A DNA stretch of 64,000 bases from Pseudomonas moorei (GTDB taxonomy: Bacteria > Pseudomonadota > Gammaproteobacteria > Pseudomonadales > Pseudomonadaceae). The position numbers and the translations under genes were made by a program. The DNA is taken from NCBI RefSeq assembly GCF_008801475.1, contig NZ_VZPP01000002.1:372001-436000 (forward strand), written 5' to 3'. The notes below the pieces were generated by a model. That model saw only the letters and a program-made list of their open reading frames with translations, had not been told where the DNA came from and made no database searches. Shown one piece after another: positions 1-8,644 of the stretch. Each line of letters opens with the position of its first letter. Position 1 is the first letter of the stretch.

Positions 1-134
1 ACCTTGGAGCCTTTCGTGGGGCGGTCGCTGTAGGAGACCACGCCATTGGCGTCGGTGGACTTGTAGATGGTCACGGCCATGGCCGGGGAGGCAGCCATGA
101 ACAGACCACATAAAAACAGCAGGCGCGCGAGCAT
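1..134 (-). CDS. DUF4124-type secreted protein, 5' part only
   Basis: Only the first ~44 codons are in the window; the gene continues past base 1. The product starts with a signal peptide (MLARLLFLCGLFMAASPAMA) followed by a segment reading VTIYKSTDANGVVSYSDRP. The pattern 'Y-K-x-x-D-x-x-G-x-x-x-Y-S-D-x-P' is typical of DUF4124 proteins, small periplasmic proteins of unknown role common in Pseudomonas. In P. aeruginosa a hypothetical gene also lies next to the phoU-side response regulator. The family call rests on this short segment. Confidence 0.75.
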   Translation of the reverse strand, partial: MLARLLFLCGLFMAASPAMAVTIYKSTDANGVVSYSDRPTKGSK

Positions 135-257
135 GGGCAGGATTCTGTCGTGTGAGGCCTGGAATGAGCCTAGCAGTCGGAATTGACCCGCGTTGTCGGC
201 AGATGTTTCAAAGTGGATGGTCAGGCTGATGTGTGGAGATTGTTCCAGCGTCATTTA

Positions 258-317
258 GGGCAAGCCCGCTCCCACAGGTTCTGCGCTGTACCTGTGGAAG
301 CGGACTTGCCCGCGATG
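258..317. repeat. REP doublet (REPIN-like)
   Basis: Two imperfect inverted copies of the Pseudomonas REP core (GGGCAAGCCCGCTCCCACAG and the mate CTGTGGAAGCGGACTTGCCC) face each other with a short spacer. It lies between the DUF4124 gene and the downstream end of the response regulator gene. The rest of 135-341 shows no gene. Confidence 0.75.
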
Positions 318-341
318 GCTGCCAGACAGGCGACGCCTGAC

Positions 342-1253
342 TTACGCCCCCGGAATGAAGTGCTTCTGCGCGGTGCCGCGGGCGATCAGGCGGGAGAGGT
401 AGTCGAGTTTCTGCGCGTCCTGATCGACAAAGCGGAAGGTCAGTTGCAACCAGTCGCTATCAGGCTTGGGCTCATGGGCGACGACGGCGTGCAAATAGCC
501 ATTCAGACGGGCGGTTTCGGCGTTGTCGCCCTGCTCCAGGTCGAGCACTGCGCTATCCAGCACTTGTGGCAGTGTTTCAGAGCGTTTCACCACCAACAGC
601 GCTTCCTTGAGGCTCAGTGCCTTGATCACGCACTGCTGAATACCATTCGGCAGACGCAATTGACCCTGACCACGCCCGCCGGTCGCCGCAGAGGCAGGTG
701 CCTTGACCGGCGGGCTATTGAGCAAACCGCGGGACGGTGCGGCAGCAGGTGCCGGGGCAGAAGGCGATGGCGCGACGACGGCGGCCTTGCCGCCGGTCAA
801 TGCATTGAGCGAATCGTTGCCGAACGCCGAGCTGGTTTTGGTCGCCGCGACGCTCATCAACGTGTCGAGTTTGCCGACCTTGTGCAGCGCCTGCTTGACC
901 TTGTTGATCAGTTGCTCATTGGTAAACGGCTTGCTGACATAGCCGGAAACCCCGGCCTGAATCGCCTGCACGACGTTTTCCTTGTCGCCACGGCTGGTCA
1001 CCATCACAAAGGGCATGGTTTTGAGATTGTCCTGCTCGCGGCACCAGGTCAGCAGCTCCAGGCCGGACATTTCCGGCATTTCCCAGTCGCACAGCACCAG
1101 GTCGAACGTTTCCCGTGCCAGCAGCGCCTGAGCCTTTCTACCGTTGATTGCATCTTCGATGCGCATGCCCGGGAAGTAGTTACGCAGGCACTTTTTCACC
1201 AGGTCACGAATGAACGAGGCATCGTCCACGACCAACACACTGACCTTACTCAT
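342..1253 (-). CDS. Response regulator: CheY receiver plus degenerate PilZ-like tail
   Basis: 303 aa. Residues 1-122 are a canonical receiver: acidic pair D10-D11, phospho-acceptor D56 (LCDWEMP), T86 and K108 (SKPF). A Pro/Ala-rich linker (~150-190) follows, then a C-terminal ~100 aa segment with PilZ-like layout ending LQLTFRFVDQDAQKLDYLSRLI. The c-di-GMP motifs RxxxR and (D/N)xSxxG are not recognisable, so nucleotide binding is doubtful. I start at the Met of MSKVSVLVVDD because AAGGGG lies 6 nt upstream; a longer reading frame would add nine residues with no ribosome site. It lies downstream of phoU on the same strand but beyond a terminator, so it probably has its own promoter. Its kinase is not in the window. 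Confidence 0.88.
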   Translation of the reverse strand: MSKVSVLVVDDASFIRDLVKKCLRNYFPGMRIEDAINGRKAQALLARETFDLVLCDWEMPEMSGLELLTWCREQDNLKTMPFVMVTSRGDKENVVQAIQAGVSGYVSKPFTNEQLINKVKQALHKVGKLDTLMSVAATKTSSAFGNDSLNALTGGKAAVVAPSPSAPAPAAAPSRGLLNSPPVKAPASAATGGRGQGQLRLPNGIQQCVIKALSLKEALLVVKRSETLPQVLDSAVLDLEQGDNAETARLNGYLHAVVAHEPKPDSDWLQLTFRFVDQDAQKLDYLSRLIARGTAQKHFIPGA

Positions 1254-1369
1254 CCATAACCCCTTAAAAAACCCCGGCAAGCATACCGCTTTGCTGATGG
1301 CACTTTGCCAAAACCTTCAGTCACGCCGGGACTTTTCGTTCACGGGTGCTGCCTTTCGAATTCGTGAAC

Positions 1370-1405
1370 CACAAACAAAAACGCCCGGCCAAAGGGCCGG
1401 GCGCT
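1370..1405 (-). terminator. Rho-independent terminator after phoU
   Basis: Read on the minus strand: GCGCCCGGCC-CTTT-GGCCGGGCG followed by TTTTTGTTTGT. It sits 15 nt after the phoU stop codon and ends the pst-phoU transcription unit. Confidence 0.88.
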
Positions 1406-1419
1406 TTACTTGGGCAATC

Positions 1420-2181
1420 TTACTTATCGTCAGCTTCACCCGGAACATTAGCGGTTTCAGCACTTGTGCCCTGAACTTCTTCCTTCATGCGCTTGAGGCC
1501 CAGGTGACGCACATCGGTACCGCGCACCAGATAAATCACCAACTCCGAGATATTGCGCGCGTGGTCGCCGATGCGCTCCAGCGAACGCAACACCCAGATA
1601 ATGCTCAAGACCCGCGAGATAGAGCGTGGGTCTTCCATCATGTAGGTCGCCAGCTCACGCAGGGCGGTCTTGTATTCACGGTCGATGACTTTGTCGTATT
1701 GCGCCACCGACAACGCCAGGTCGGCGTCGAAACGGGCAAAAGCGTCCAGGGCATCGCGCACCATGTTGCGCACCTGGTCGCCGATGTGGCGCACTTCAAC
1801 GTAACCGCGCGGCGCTTCGCCTTCTTCGCACAACTGGATGGCGCGGCGGGCGATCTTGGTCGCTTCGTCACCGATGCGCTCCAGGTCGATCACCGACTTG
1901 GAGATGCTGATGATCAGGCGCAAGTCCGACGCTGCCGGCTGACGACGGGCCAGAATACGCAGGCATTCTTCGTCGATATTACGTTCCATCTGGTTGATCT
2001 GGTCATCGATCTCGCGGACTTGCTGGGCCAGGCCGGAGTCGGCCTCGATCAGCGCGGTCACCGCGTCGTTGACCTGCTTCTCCACCAGCCCGCCCATGGC
2101 CAGGAGGTGGCTGCGTACTTCCTCCAGCTCGGCGTTGAACTGCTGGGAGATGTGGTGGGTAAGGCCTTCTTTGCTAATCAT
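1420..2181 (-). CDS. phoU: Phosphate signalling regulator PhoU
   Basis: 253 aa, the usual length is about 240. PhoU is a cytoplasmic all-helical protein that links PstSCAB to the PhoR kinase and keeps the Pho regulon off when phosphate is plentiful. The sequence has the two PhoU repeats, with the metal-site signatures around IDDQINQMERNIDEEC and ISKSVIDLERIGDEATKIA in the first and ERIGDHARNISELVIYL in the second. It is the last gene of the pst unit, 71 nt after pstB, and is followed by a strong terminator. The acidic C-terminal tail is not conserved in the family. Confidence 0.97.
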   Translation of the reverse strand: MISKEGLTHHISQQFNAELEEVRSHLLAMGGLVEKQVNDAVTALIEADSGLAQQVREIDDQINQMERNIDEECLRILARRQPAASDLRLIISISKSVIDLERIGDEATKIARRAIQLCEEGEAPRGYVEVRHIGDQVRNMVRDALDAFARFDADLALSVAQYDKVIDREYKTALRELATYMMEDPRSISRVLSIIWVLRSLERIGDHARNISELVIYLVRGTDVRHLGLKRMKEEVQGTSAETANVPGEADDK

Positions 2182-2252
2182 GTTGGCGTCCTTGGAGCGT
2201 CCGGTAAGGTGCGGTGGACCGCAGCGTCAGTTCAGTGAGCAACTACAACTTC

Positions 2253-3086
2253 CTAGCCGTAACGACCGGTGATGTAGTCTTCGGTCTGCTTCTTCGCCGG
2301 ATTGGTAAACAGGGTATCGGTATCGCCGAATTCCACCAGCTTGCCCATGTACATGAACGCCGTGTAGTCGGACACCCGAGCGGCCTGTTGCATGTTGTGG
2401 GTCACGATGACGATGGTGAACTTGGACTTCAGCTCATAGATCAGCTCTTCGACTTTCAATGTCGAGATCGGGTCAAGTGCCGAGCACGGTTCGTCGAGCA
2501 GCAGCACTTCCGGCTCCACGGCGATGGTGCGAGCGATGACCAGACGTTGCTGCTGACCACCGGACAGGCCCAGTGCCGATTCATGCAGACGGTCTTTGAC
2601 TTCGTCCCACAAGGCCGCGCCTTTCAACGCCCACTCGACCGCTTCGTCGAGGATGCGCTTCTTGTTGATGCCCTGGATCCGCAGGCCGTAGACCACGTTC
2701 TCGTAGATGGTTTTCGGGAACGGGTTGGGCTTCTGGAACACCATACCGACACGACGACGCAGCTCGGCCACGTCTTCGCCCTTGCGATAGATGTTGTTGC
2801 CGTACAGGTTGATCGCGCCTTCGACGCGGCAACCGTCCACCAGATCGTTCATGCGATTGAAGGTACGCAGCAACGTGGACTTGCCGCAGCCGGACGGGCC
2901 GATGAAGGCGGTCACGCGCTGTTTCGGAATGTTCATGCTGACGTCGTACAGGGCTTGTTTCTCGCCGTAGAACAGGCTCAGGCCCGGCACTTCGATGGCC
3001 ACGGTTTCCTGCTCGAGGCTCAGGCTCTGTTTGTCGCGACCCAGGGCCGACATGTTGATGCCGTGGGTATGTGCTTCGTGCTGCAT
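2253..3086 (-). CDS. pstB: Phosphate ABC transporter ATPase PstB
   Basis: 277 aa. ATPase of the high-affinity phosphate importer. Walker [10 protein letters not shown] at 63-71, Q-loop FQKPNPFP ~117-124, signature LSGGQQQR at 174-181, Walker B LLLDEP at 195-200, and the H-loop in [14 protein letters not shown]. The N-terminal ~30 residues are a Pseudomonas-type extension. ATG with GGGAG at proper spacing. It is separated from pstA by 184 nt holding a REP pair, an unusually large gap for this operon. Confidence 0.97.
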   Translation of the reverse strand: MQHEAHTHGINMSALGRDKQSLSLEQETVAIEVPGLSLFYGEKQALYDVSMNIPKQRVTAFIGPSGCGKSTLLRTFNRMNDLVDGCRVEGAINLYGNNIYRKGEDVAELRRRVGMVFQKPNPFPKTIYENVVYGLRIQGINKKRILDEAVEWALKGAALWDEVKDRLHESALGLSGGQQQRLVIARTIAVEPEVLLLDEPCSALDPISTLKVEELIYELKSKFTIVIVTHNMQQAARVSDYTAFMYMGKLVEFGDTDTLFTNPAKKQTEDYITGRYG

Positions 3087-3172
3087 GGGAGGCTCCCTGT
3101 GCTAACAAATTCGGTTTTTTGAACCACTGGCCTGGCCAATGGTTTACTCAAAATCTGTGTCTGACGCTGCTT

Positions 3173-3264
3173 CCTGTGGGAGCTGGCTTGCCAGCGATGC
3201 AGGCGACTCGGTCTGCCAGCAGCACCGCGGTGATGCCATCGCTGGCAAGCCAGCTCCCACAGGG
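3173..3264. repeat. REP doublet inside the pst operon (between pstA and pstB)
   Basis: Two inverted copies of CTGTGGGAGCTGGCTTGCCA and its reverse complement, separated by ~45 nt. The whole element could fold into one long hairpin in the pstA-pstB mRNA. It is not followed by a T-run, so it is more likely an mRNA stability or processing element than a terminator. Confidence 0.85.
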
Positions 3265-3270
3265 TTTGTC

Positions 3271-4941
3271 TTAACTGTCCAAAGCCTTGTACTTCTCGCG
3301 CAGGTGGTTACGGATCCACACGGCCGACAGGTTCAATGTCGCGATCACCAGCACCAGCAGCAGCGCCGTGGCGTACACCAGCGGCCGCGCGGCCTCGACG
3401 TTCGGGCTCTGGAAGCCGACGTCATAGATGTGGAAGCCCAGGTGCATGATCTTCTGGTCCAGGTGCAGGTACGGGTAGTTGCCGTCCACCGGCAGCGACG
3501 GCGCCAGTTTCACCACACCCACCAGCATCAGCGGTGCCACTTCACCCGCAGCGCGCGCCACGGCGAGGATCATGCCGGTCATCATCGCCGGGCTGGCCAT
3601 TGGCAGCACGATCTTCCACAAGGTTTCAGCCTTGGTCGCGCCGAGGGCCAACGAACCTTCGCGAACGGTGCGAGGAATCCGCGCCAGACCTTCTTCGGTG
3701 GCCACGATCACCACCGGCACCGCCAGCAGCGCCAGGGTCAGCGAAGCCCAGAGCAGGCCCGGTGTACCGAAGGTCGGTGCCGGCAAGGCTTCCGGGAAGA
3801 ACAACCGGTCGACCGAACCACCCAGCACATAGACGAAGAAGCCCAGACCAAACACGCCGTACACGATGGCCGGAACGCCCGCCAGGTTGTTCACCGCGAT
3901 ACGGATCACGCGGGTCAGGGTGTTTTGCTTGGCGTATTCACGCAGGTACACCGCCGCCAGTACGCCGAACGGGGTGACGATCATCGCCATGATCAAGGTC
4001 ATCATCACGGTGCCGAAGATCGCCGGGAAAATCCCGCCTTCGGTGTTCGCTTCACGCGGGTCGTCGCTCAGGAACTCCCAGACCTTGCTGAAGTAGAAAC
4101 CCATCTTGGTCATGGTGCTCATGGCGTTCGGCTGATAGGCATGAACCACTTTGCCGATACCGATTTCCACTTCCTTGCCGTTGGCATCGCGGGCCGTCAG
4201 GCTGTCGCGGTTGAACTGCGCGTGCAGATCGGCCAGACGTGCTTCGACCTCTTGATAGCGAGCGTTCAGCTCGGCGCGCTCGGATTCCATGTCCGCTTGC
4301 GCGGCAGGGTCGAGTTTGCCTTCCAGCTCCAGCTTGCGACCGTGCAAGCGGATACGCTCGAGACCGGAGTTGATCGCGCCAATGTCGGTTTTTTCCAGGC
4401 TCTTGAGCTGGGCAGCCAGCTTGTTGACGCGATCCACGCGGGCCTGCAACTCAGGCCATGCGGCTTCGCCTTCAGCGATGACCTTGCCGTCCTGTTTGAC
4501 GTTGACCAGGTAGCCGTAGAAGTTGCCCCACTCACGACGCTCGATGGTCATCAGCTCCAGCGGCGTGGTCTGGTTGCTCAGCCACTCGCCGACCACCCAG
4601 GTGAAGTCGTTGCCGTTGAGGTCGCGGTTGCCGACCTTGATCAGCTCGCGGGTCATGAATTCCGGGCCTTGATCCGGCACCGGCAAACCAGCGGACTTCA
4701 GACGTGCGCGAGGCACTTCTTCCTTCTGCACCACTTCGCCGATGACCAGGTGATTGGCCTGGCCTGGCACGTCGTAATTGGCGTGGATCAGATCCGCCGG
4801 CCAGAAGTGACCCAGACCGCGCACGGCGATCACCGCCAGCAGGCCAATGGTCATGATGACCGCGATGGACACCGCGCCACCGCTGATCCAGACGCCGGGG
4901 GCGCCGCTCTTGAACCATCCATTCAGGGAGTTCTGTTTCAC
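3271..4941 (-). CDS. pstA: Phosphate ABC transporter permease PstA (long form)
   Basis: 556 aa, against ~296 in E. coli PstA. One N-terminal transmembrane segment (VSIAVIMTIGLLAVIAVRGL) is followed by ~280 residues of mostly hydrophilic, partly coiled-coil sequence that should face the periplasm. The C-terminal ~250 residues carry the normal permease core with the ABC-contact EAA-type loop (REGSLALGATKAETLWKIVLP). The start is GTG at 4941, preceded by GAAAGG; pstC ends 15 nt upstream. Long PstA proteins are the norm in Pseudomonas. The periplasmic insert probably contacts PstC or PstS, but its role is not known to me. Confidence 0.95.
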   Translation of the reverse strand: MKQNSLNGWFKSGAPGVWISGGAVSIAVIMTIGLLAVIAVRGLGHFWPADLIHANYDVPGQANHLVIGEVVQKEEVPRARLKSAGLPVPDQGPEFMTRELIKVGNRDLNGNDFTWVVGEWLSNQTTPLELMTIERREWGNFYGYLVNVKQDGKVIAEGEAAWPELQARVDRVNKLAAQLKSLEKTDIGAINSGLERIRLHGRKLELEGKLDPAAQADMESERAELNARYQEVEARLADLHAQFNRDSLTARDANGKEVEIGIGKVVHAYQPNAMSTMTKMGFYFSKVWEFLSDDPREANTEGGIFPAIFGTVMMTLIMAMIVTPFGVLAAVYLREYAKQNTLTRVIRIAVNNLAGVPAIVYGVFGLGFFVYVLGGSVDRLFFPEALPAPTFGTPGLLWASLTLALLAVPVVIVATEEGLARIPRTVREGSLALGATKAETLWKIVLPMASPAMMTGMILAVARAAGEVAPLMLVGVVKLAPSLPVDGNYPYLHLDQKIMHLGFHIYDVGFQSPNVEAARPLVYATALLLVLVIATLNLSAVWIRNHLREKYKALDS

Positions 4942-4956
4942 AGACTTCTACCTTTC

Positions 4957-7239
4957 TTAAAGCGACGAGTATTTCTTGCGCAGACGCTGACGAATCAGCT
5001 CCGCGAGGGTGTTCATGATGAAGGTGAACAACAGCAGCACCAGCGCCGAGAGGAACAGCACGCGGTAGTGGCTGCCGCCGACTTCCGATTCGGGCATTTC
5101 CACCGCGACGTTGGCGGCCAGGGTGCGCAGGCCTTCGAACAGGTTCATTTCCATGACCGGGGTGTTACCGGTGGCCATCAACACGATCATGGTTTCACCG
5201 ACCGCACGGCCCATGCCGATCATCAGCGCCGAGAAGATGCCCGGGCTGGCGGTGAGGATCACCACGCGAGTCATGGTCTGCCACGGCGTGGCACCGAGGG
5301 CCAGGGAGCCGAGGGTCAGGCCGCGAGGCACGCTGAACACGGCGTCTTCGGCGATGGAATAGATGTTCGGGATGACCGCAAAGCCCATGGCCAGGCCGAC
5401 CACCAGTGCGTTGCGCTGGTCGTAGGTGATGCCCAGGTCGTGGGAGATCCACATGCGCATGTCGCCGCCGAAGAACCAGTTCTCCATGAACGGGCTCATG
5501 TACAGCGAGAGCCAGCCAACGAAGAGGATCACCGGGATCAGGATCGCGCTTTCCCAGCCGTCCGGCACTTTCAGGCGGATGGATTCAGGCAGGCGGCTGA
5601 AGATGAAACCGGCGACCAGAATGCCGATCGGCAATAGCATCAGCAGGCTGAAGATACCCGGCAGGTGCCCTTCTACATACGGCGCCAGGAATAGACCGGC
5701 GAAGAAACCGAGGATCACCGTCGGCATCGCTTCCATCAGTTCGATCACCGGCTTGACCTTGCGGCGCATGCCCGGCGCCATGAAGTACGCGGTGTAGATC
5801 GCAGCAGCGACGGCCAGTGGAGCCGCCAGCAGCATGGCGTAGAACGCGGCCTTGAGGGTACCGAAGGTCAGCGGCGACAGGCTCAGCTTGGGTTCGAAAT
5901 CGGTGTTGGCGGCGGTCGATTGCCAGACGTACTTAGGCTCGTCGTAGTTCTCGTACCAGACCTTGCTCCACAACGCGCTCCACGAGACTTCCGGGTGCGG
6001 GTTGTCGAGCAGCAACGGTTGCAGCTTGCCGCCGGCTTCCACGATCACGCAGTTGGCCCGTGGCGACAGGCCGAAAAGGCCCTGGCCTTCGACCACCTGA
6101 TTCACCAGCAAGGTGCGGTGGGCTGTACTGTGGAACACGCCGAGCTTGCCGGAGGCGTCGAGGGCGACGAAGCCCTTGCGGCGCTCTTCGGCAGTGATTT
6201 CAACGATAGGCGTGGTGCCCATCTGGAAGGTGCGGATCTGCTTCAGGCGCTGTTCGCCGTCATGATCGCGCGCCATGAACCATTGGGCCAGGCCACCTTT
6301 GGAGTCGCCGATGATCAGCGAGATACCGCCAACCAGTTGAGTGCTGGCAGTGACTTGGGCATCACCGTCTTCAAGCAGTTTGTAGCGACCGTTGAGGCTC
6401 TTGTCGCGCAGGCTGAATACGTCGGCCTGGGCACGCCCGTTGACCACGTACAACCACTGCTGACGCGGATCGACGAAGATGTTTTTCACCGGTTCTGTCA
6501 TTTGCGGCAGATCAATACGCTTCTGCTCGTTGGTGATTTCGCCGGTCATCATGTTTTCTTCGCTGGTCAGCGACAAAACATTGAGTTGCGAACCGGTGGC
6601 ACCGACCAGCATCAGGGTCGTATCGTTGGCGTTGAGGCTCACGTGCTCCAGCGCACCGCCCGTCTCGTTCACCATGATCGGCGTTTCGCCGTACGGGTAT
6701 TCGACCGCTGGCGAAATGGTTTTCTTGCCGTCCGGGTAGCTGACTTTGTAGGTGTGACGGAATACCAGCGCCTGGCCGTTGGACAGGCCCACGGCCGCCA
6801 GCGGGTGACCTGGCTGGTCTTCAGCAATGGAGGTCACGGTGACACCGGCCGGGACAGGCAAATCGACGCGCTTGAGTTCGGCGCCACTGTCGATATCGAA
6901 GAACAGCGCCTGGCCCTTGTCGGAAACCCGCATGGCCACCTGGTTCTGTTCTTCCAGGGAGATCATCAGCGGCTTGCCGGCGTCTTGCATCCAGGCTGGC
7001 GTGATGGCGTCCTTGGCGGTCAGGCTGGCACCCTGGAACAGGGGCGCGACGACGTAGGCAAGGAAGAAAAAGATCAACGTGATCGCGCCCAGGACAGCCA
7101 GGCCGCCCACGAGGACGTACCAGCGGGTCAGGCGATCCTTGAGCGCGCGGATGCGGCGCTTGCGTTGCAGCTCAGGCGTATTGAAATCAATTCGCTTGGG
7201 GGGATTTGTAGTCATGTTGGAATTGGCCAGATCATTCAT
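4957..7239 (-). CDS. pstC: Phosphate ABC transporter permease PstC (long form)
   Basis: 760 aa with this start, more than double E. coli PstC (319 aa). A cytoplasmic basic N-terminus and TM1 (WYVLVGGLAVLGAITLIFFFLAYVVA) precede ~370 residues of periplasmic sequence with repeated short beta-strand/turn units resembling a propeller; the permease core follows (~430-760), with the ABC-contact loop at VPRGLTLGSLALGATPWQTM. Start choice: ATG at 7239 has AGGGTG 6 nt upstream. GTG at 7245 and ATG at 7215 (MTTNPPKR) are alternatives. A perfect Pho box ends 23 nt upstream of 7239, placing a -10 so close that transcription may start at or inside the first codons. That would favour a leaderless start or the 7215 Met. 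Confidence 0.95.
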   Translation of the reverse strand: MNDLANSNMTTNPPKRIDFNTPELQRKRRIRALKDRLTRWYVLVGGLAVLGAITLIFFFLAYVVAPLFQGASLTAKDAITPAWMQDAGKPLMISLEEQNQVAMRVSDKGQALFFDIDSGAELKRVDLPVPAGVTVTSIAEDQPGHPLAAVGLSNGQALVFRHTYKVSYPDGKKTISPAVEYPYGETPIMVNETGGALEHVSLNANDTTLMLVGATGSQLNVLSLTSEENMMTGEITNEQKRIDLPQMTEPVKNIFVDPRQQWLYVVNGRAQADVFSLRDKSLNGRYKLLEDGDAQVTASTQLVGGISLIIGDSKGGLAQWFMARDHDGEQRLKQIRTFQMGTTPIVEITAEERRKGFVALDASGKLGVFHSTAHRTLLVNQVVEGQGLFGLSPRANCVIVEAGGKLQPLLLDNPHPEVSWSALWSKVWYENYDEPKYVWQSTAANTDFEPKLSLSPLTFGTLKAAFYAMLLAAPLAVAAAIYTAYFMAPGMRRKVKPVIELMEAMPTVILGFFAGLFLAPYVEGHLPGIFSLLMLLPIGILVAGFIFSRLPESIRLKVPDGWESAILIPVILFVGWLSLYMSPFMENWFFGGDMRMWISHDLGITYDQRNALVVGLAMGFAVIPNIYSIAEDAVFSVPRGLTLGSLALGATPWQTMTRVVILTASPGIFSALMIGMGRAVGETMIVLMATGNTPVMEMNLFEGLRTLAANVAVEMPESEVGGSHYRVLFLSALVLLLFTFIMNTLAELIRQRLRKKYSSL

Positions 7240-7261
7240 TCGCACACCCTAGCGATCCTGT

Positions 7262-7279
7262 ATGACAGAAAGATGACAG
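7262..7279 (-). promoter_or_regulatory. Pho box upstream of pstC
   Basis: Minus strand reads CTGTCAT-CTTT-CTGTCAT, two exact CTGTCAT heptads 4 nt apart, the PhoB consensus layout. It lies in the pstS-pstC gap and suggests that pstCAB-phoU has its own phosphate-starvation promoter. TAGGGT ten nt downstream is the likely -10. Confidence 0.85.
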
Positions 7280-7341
7280 CACAGTGACGCGACAAATCCG
7301 CCGCTAGCGTTAGCCAGCAGTGGATAGAGGATTAGAAGTGT

Positions 7342-7396
7342 ATGGGGGCGGCTCCTGCCGCCCCCATTAAAGTCCGAAGGGGGTTCACTTCGGACT
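7342..7396 (-). terminator. Double hairpin between pstS and pstC
   Basis: Read on the minus strand, the first hairpin after pstS is AGTCCGAAG...CTTCGGACT followed by TTAAT. The second is ATGGGGGCGG-CAGGA-CCGCCCCCAT. Together they should stop or stabilise most pstS transcripts, fitting the usual excess of binding protein over transporter. The T-runs are weak, so partial read-through is likely. Confidence 0.7.
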
Positions 7397-7403
7397 CAAT
7401 TTG

Positions 7404-8408
7404 TTACTTTTTTGCGACTTCAGCGCCGCCTTCCGACAGACCCAAGTCAGCCAGGGCTTTGGCTGCAACTTTGGCTGGCAGTGGGATGTAACCGTCTTTC
7501 ACTACAACTTCCTGACCCTGCTTCGACAGAACCAGTTTCACGAACTCGGCTTCCAGCGGGGCCAGAGGCTTGTTCGGGGCCTTGTTGACGTACACGTACA
7601 GGAAGCGGGACAGCGGGTACTTGCCGTTCAGGGCGTTTTCTTCCGAGTCTTCGATGAAGTCGGTGCTGCCTTTCTTGGCCAGGGCTACAGTTTTCACGCT
7701 AGCGGTCTTGTAACCGATGCCCGAGTAACCGATGCCGTTCAGCGAGGAGCTGATCGACTGCACGACCGAAGCCGAACCTGGTTGTTCGTTGACGTTCGGT
7801 TTGTAATCGCCTTTGCACAGGGCTTCTTCTTTGAAGTAGCCGTAGGTGCCGGATACCGAGTTACGACCGAACAGTTGAACCGGCTTGTTGGCCAGGTCGC
7901 CGGTCACGCCCAGGTCACCCCAGGTTTTGACTTCGGTCTTGGCGCCGCACAGACGAGTGGACGAGAAGATCGCGTCGACTTGTTCCATGGTCAGGTGCTG
8001 GATCGGGTTGTCTTTGTGCACGAACACCGCCAGGGCGTCCACGGCAACCGGGATAGCAGTTGGCTTGTAGCCGTACTTCTGTTCGAAGGCAGCCAGTTCG
8101 GTGTCCTTCATCTTGCGGCTCATCGGGCCCAGGTTGGAGGTGCCTTCAGTCAGCGCAGGTGGCGCGGTGGCGGAGCCAGCGGCCTGAATCTGGATGTTTA
8201 CGTTCGGGTATTCTTTTTTGTAGTTCTCAGCCCACAGGGTCATGAGGTTGGCCAGGGTGTCGGAACCAACGCTGGACAAGTTGCCCGATACACCGGTGAC
8301 CTTGGTGTAAGCCGGAATTGCCGGGTCAACGCCAGCGGCTACCGCGTGGGCAGTCGCAACGCCAGCAGCGACAAAAGTCATTGCCGCCATCAAACGCTTC
8401 AGTTTCAT
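7404..8408 (-). CDS. pstS: Phosphate-binding protein PstS
   Basis: 334 aa. Periplasmic phosphate receptor of the Pst importer. Signal peptide [22 protein letters not shown] with predicted cleavage after ~residue 24. Phosphate-contact segments are visible: [26 protein letters not shown], and [16 protein letters not shown]. Two cysteines (in STRLCGAK and EALCKGD) may pair. ATG with AGGAG upstream (CTAGGAGTAAGGC). A Pho box lies ~80 nt upstream. Confidence 0.97.
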   Translation of the reverse strand: MKLKRLMAAMTFVAAGVATAHAVAAGVDPAIPAYTKVTGVSGNLSSVGSDTLANLMTLWAENYKKEYPNVNIQIQAAGSATAPPALTEGTSNLGPMSRKMKDTELAAFEQKYGYKPTAIPVAVDALAVFVHKDNPIQHLTMEQVDAIFSSTRLCGAKTEVKTWGDLGVTGDLANKPVQLFGRNSVSGTYGYFKEEALCKGDYKPNVNEQPGSASVVQSISSSLNGIGYSGIGYKTASVKTVALAKKGSTDFIEDSEENALNGKYPLSRFLYVYVNKAPNKPLAPLEAEFVKLVLSKQGQEVVVKDGYIPLPAKVAAKALADLGLSEGGAEVAKK

Positions 8409-8486
8409 GCCTTACTCCTAGCAGATAGGGTGTGTTAAGTCGGGGCCAAGTATCAGCAGGCCGTGTGAACACTCTATGGCTGAAAT

Positions 8487-8504
8487 ATGACAATTGGATG
8501 AAAG
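8487..8504 (-). promoter_or_regulatory. Pho box upstream of pstS
   Basis: Minus strand reads CTTTCAT-CCAA-TTGTCAT, 12 of 14 heptad positions matching CTGTCAT N4 CTGTCAT. A candidate -10 (TAGAGT) begins ten nt downstream, the normal class II spacing for PhoB. Confidence 0.82.
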
Positions 8505-8544
8505 GCCAGTATTTGGGGTTACGCGATAATCCGCGCAGCCCCAA

Positions 8545-8617
8545 CGCGAGCAGGCTCCACACATCGATTCTGTGTTCACCACAGACTTCTGTGAGAGCGA
8601 GCCTGCTCGCGATGAGG
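8545..8617. repeat. REP doublet
   Basis: CGCGAGCAGGCT and its inverted mate AGCGAGCCTGCTCGCG flank a 45-nt spacer. It lies between the MFS gene end and the pstS promoter. Confidence 0.75.
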
Positions 8618-8644
8618 CCCGTTCAATCGATGAAGGGGCTTGGT

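Noticed and set aside
3139..5637. 832-codon open frame on the plus strand opposite pstA and pstC
   Set aside because: Composition is Gln/His/Arg-rich as expected for the antisense of high-GC coding sequence; the minus-strand pst genes are certain and there is no ribosome site or family similarity.
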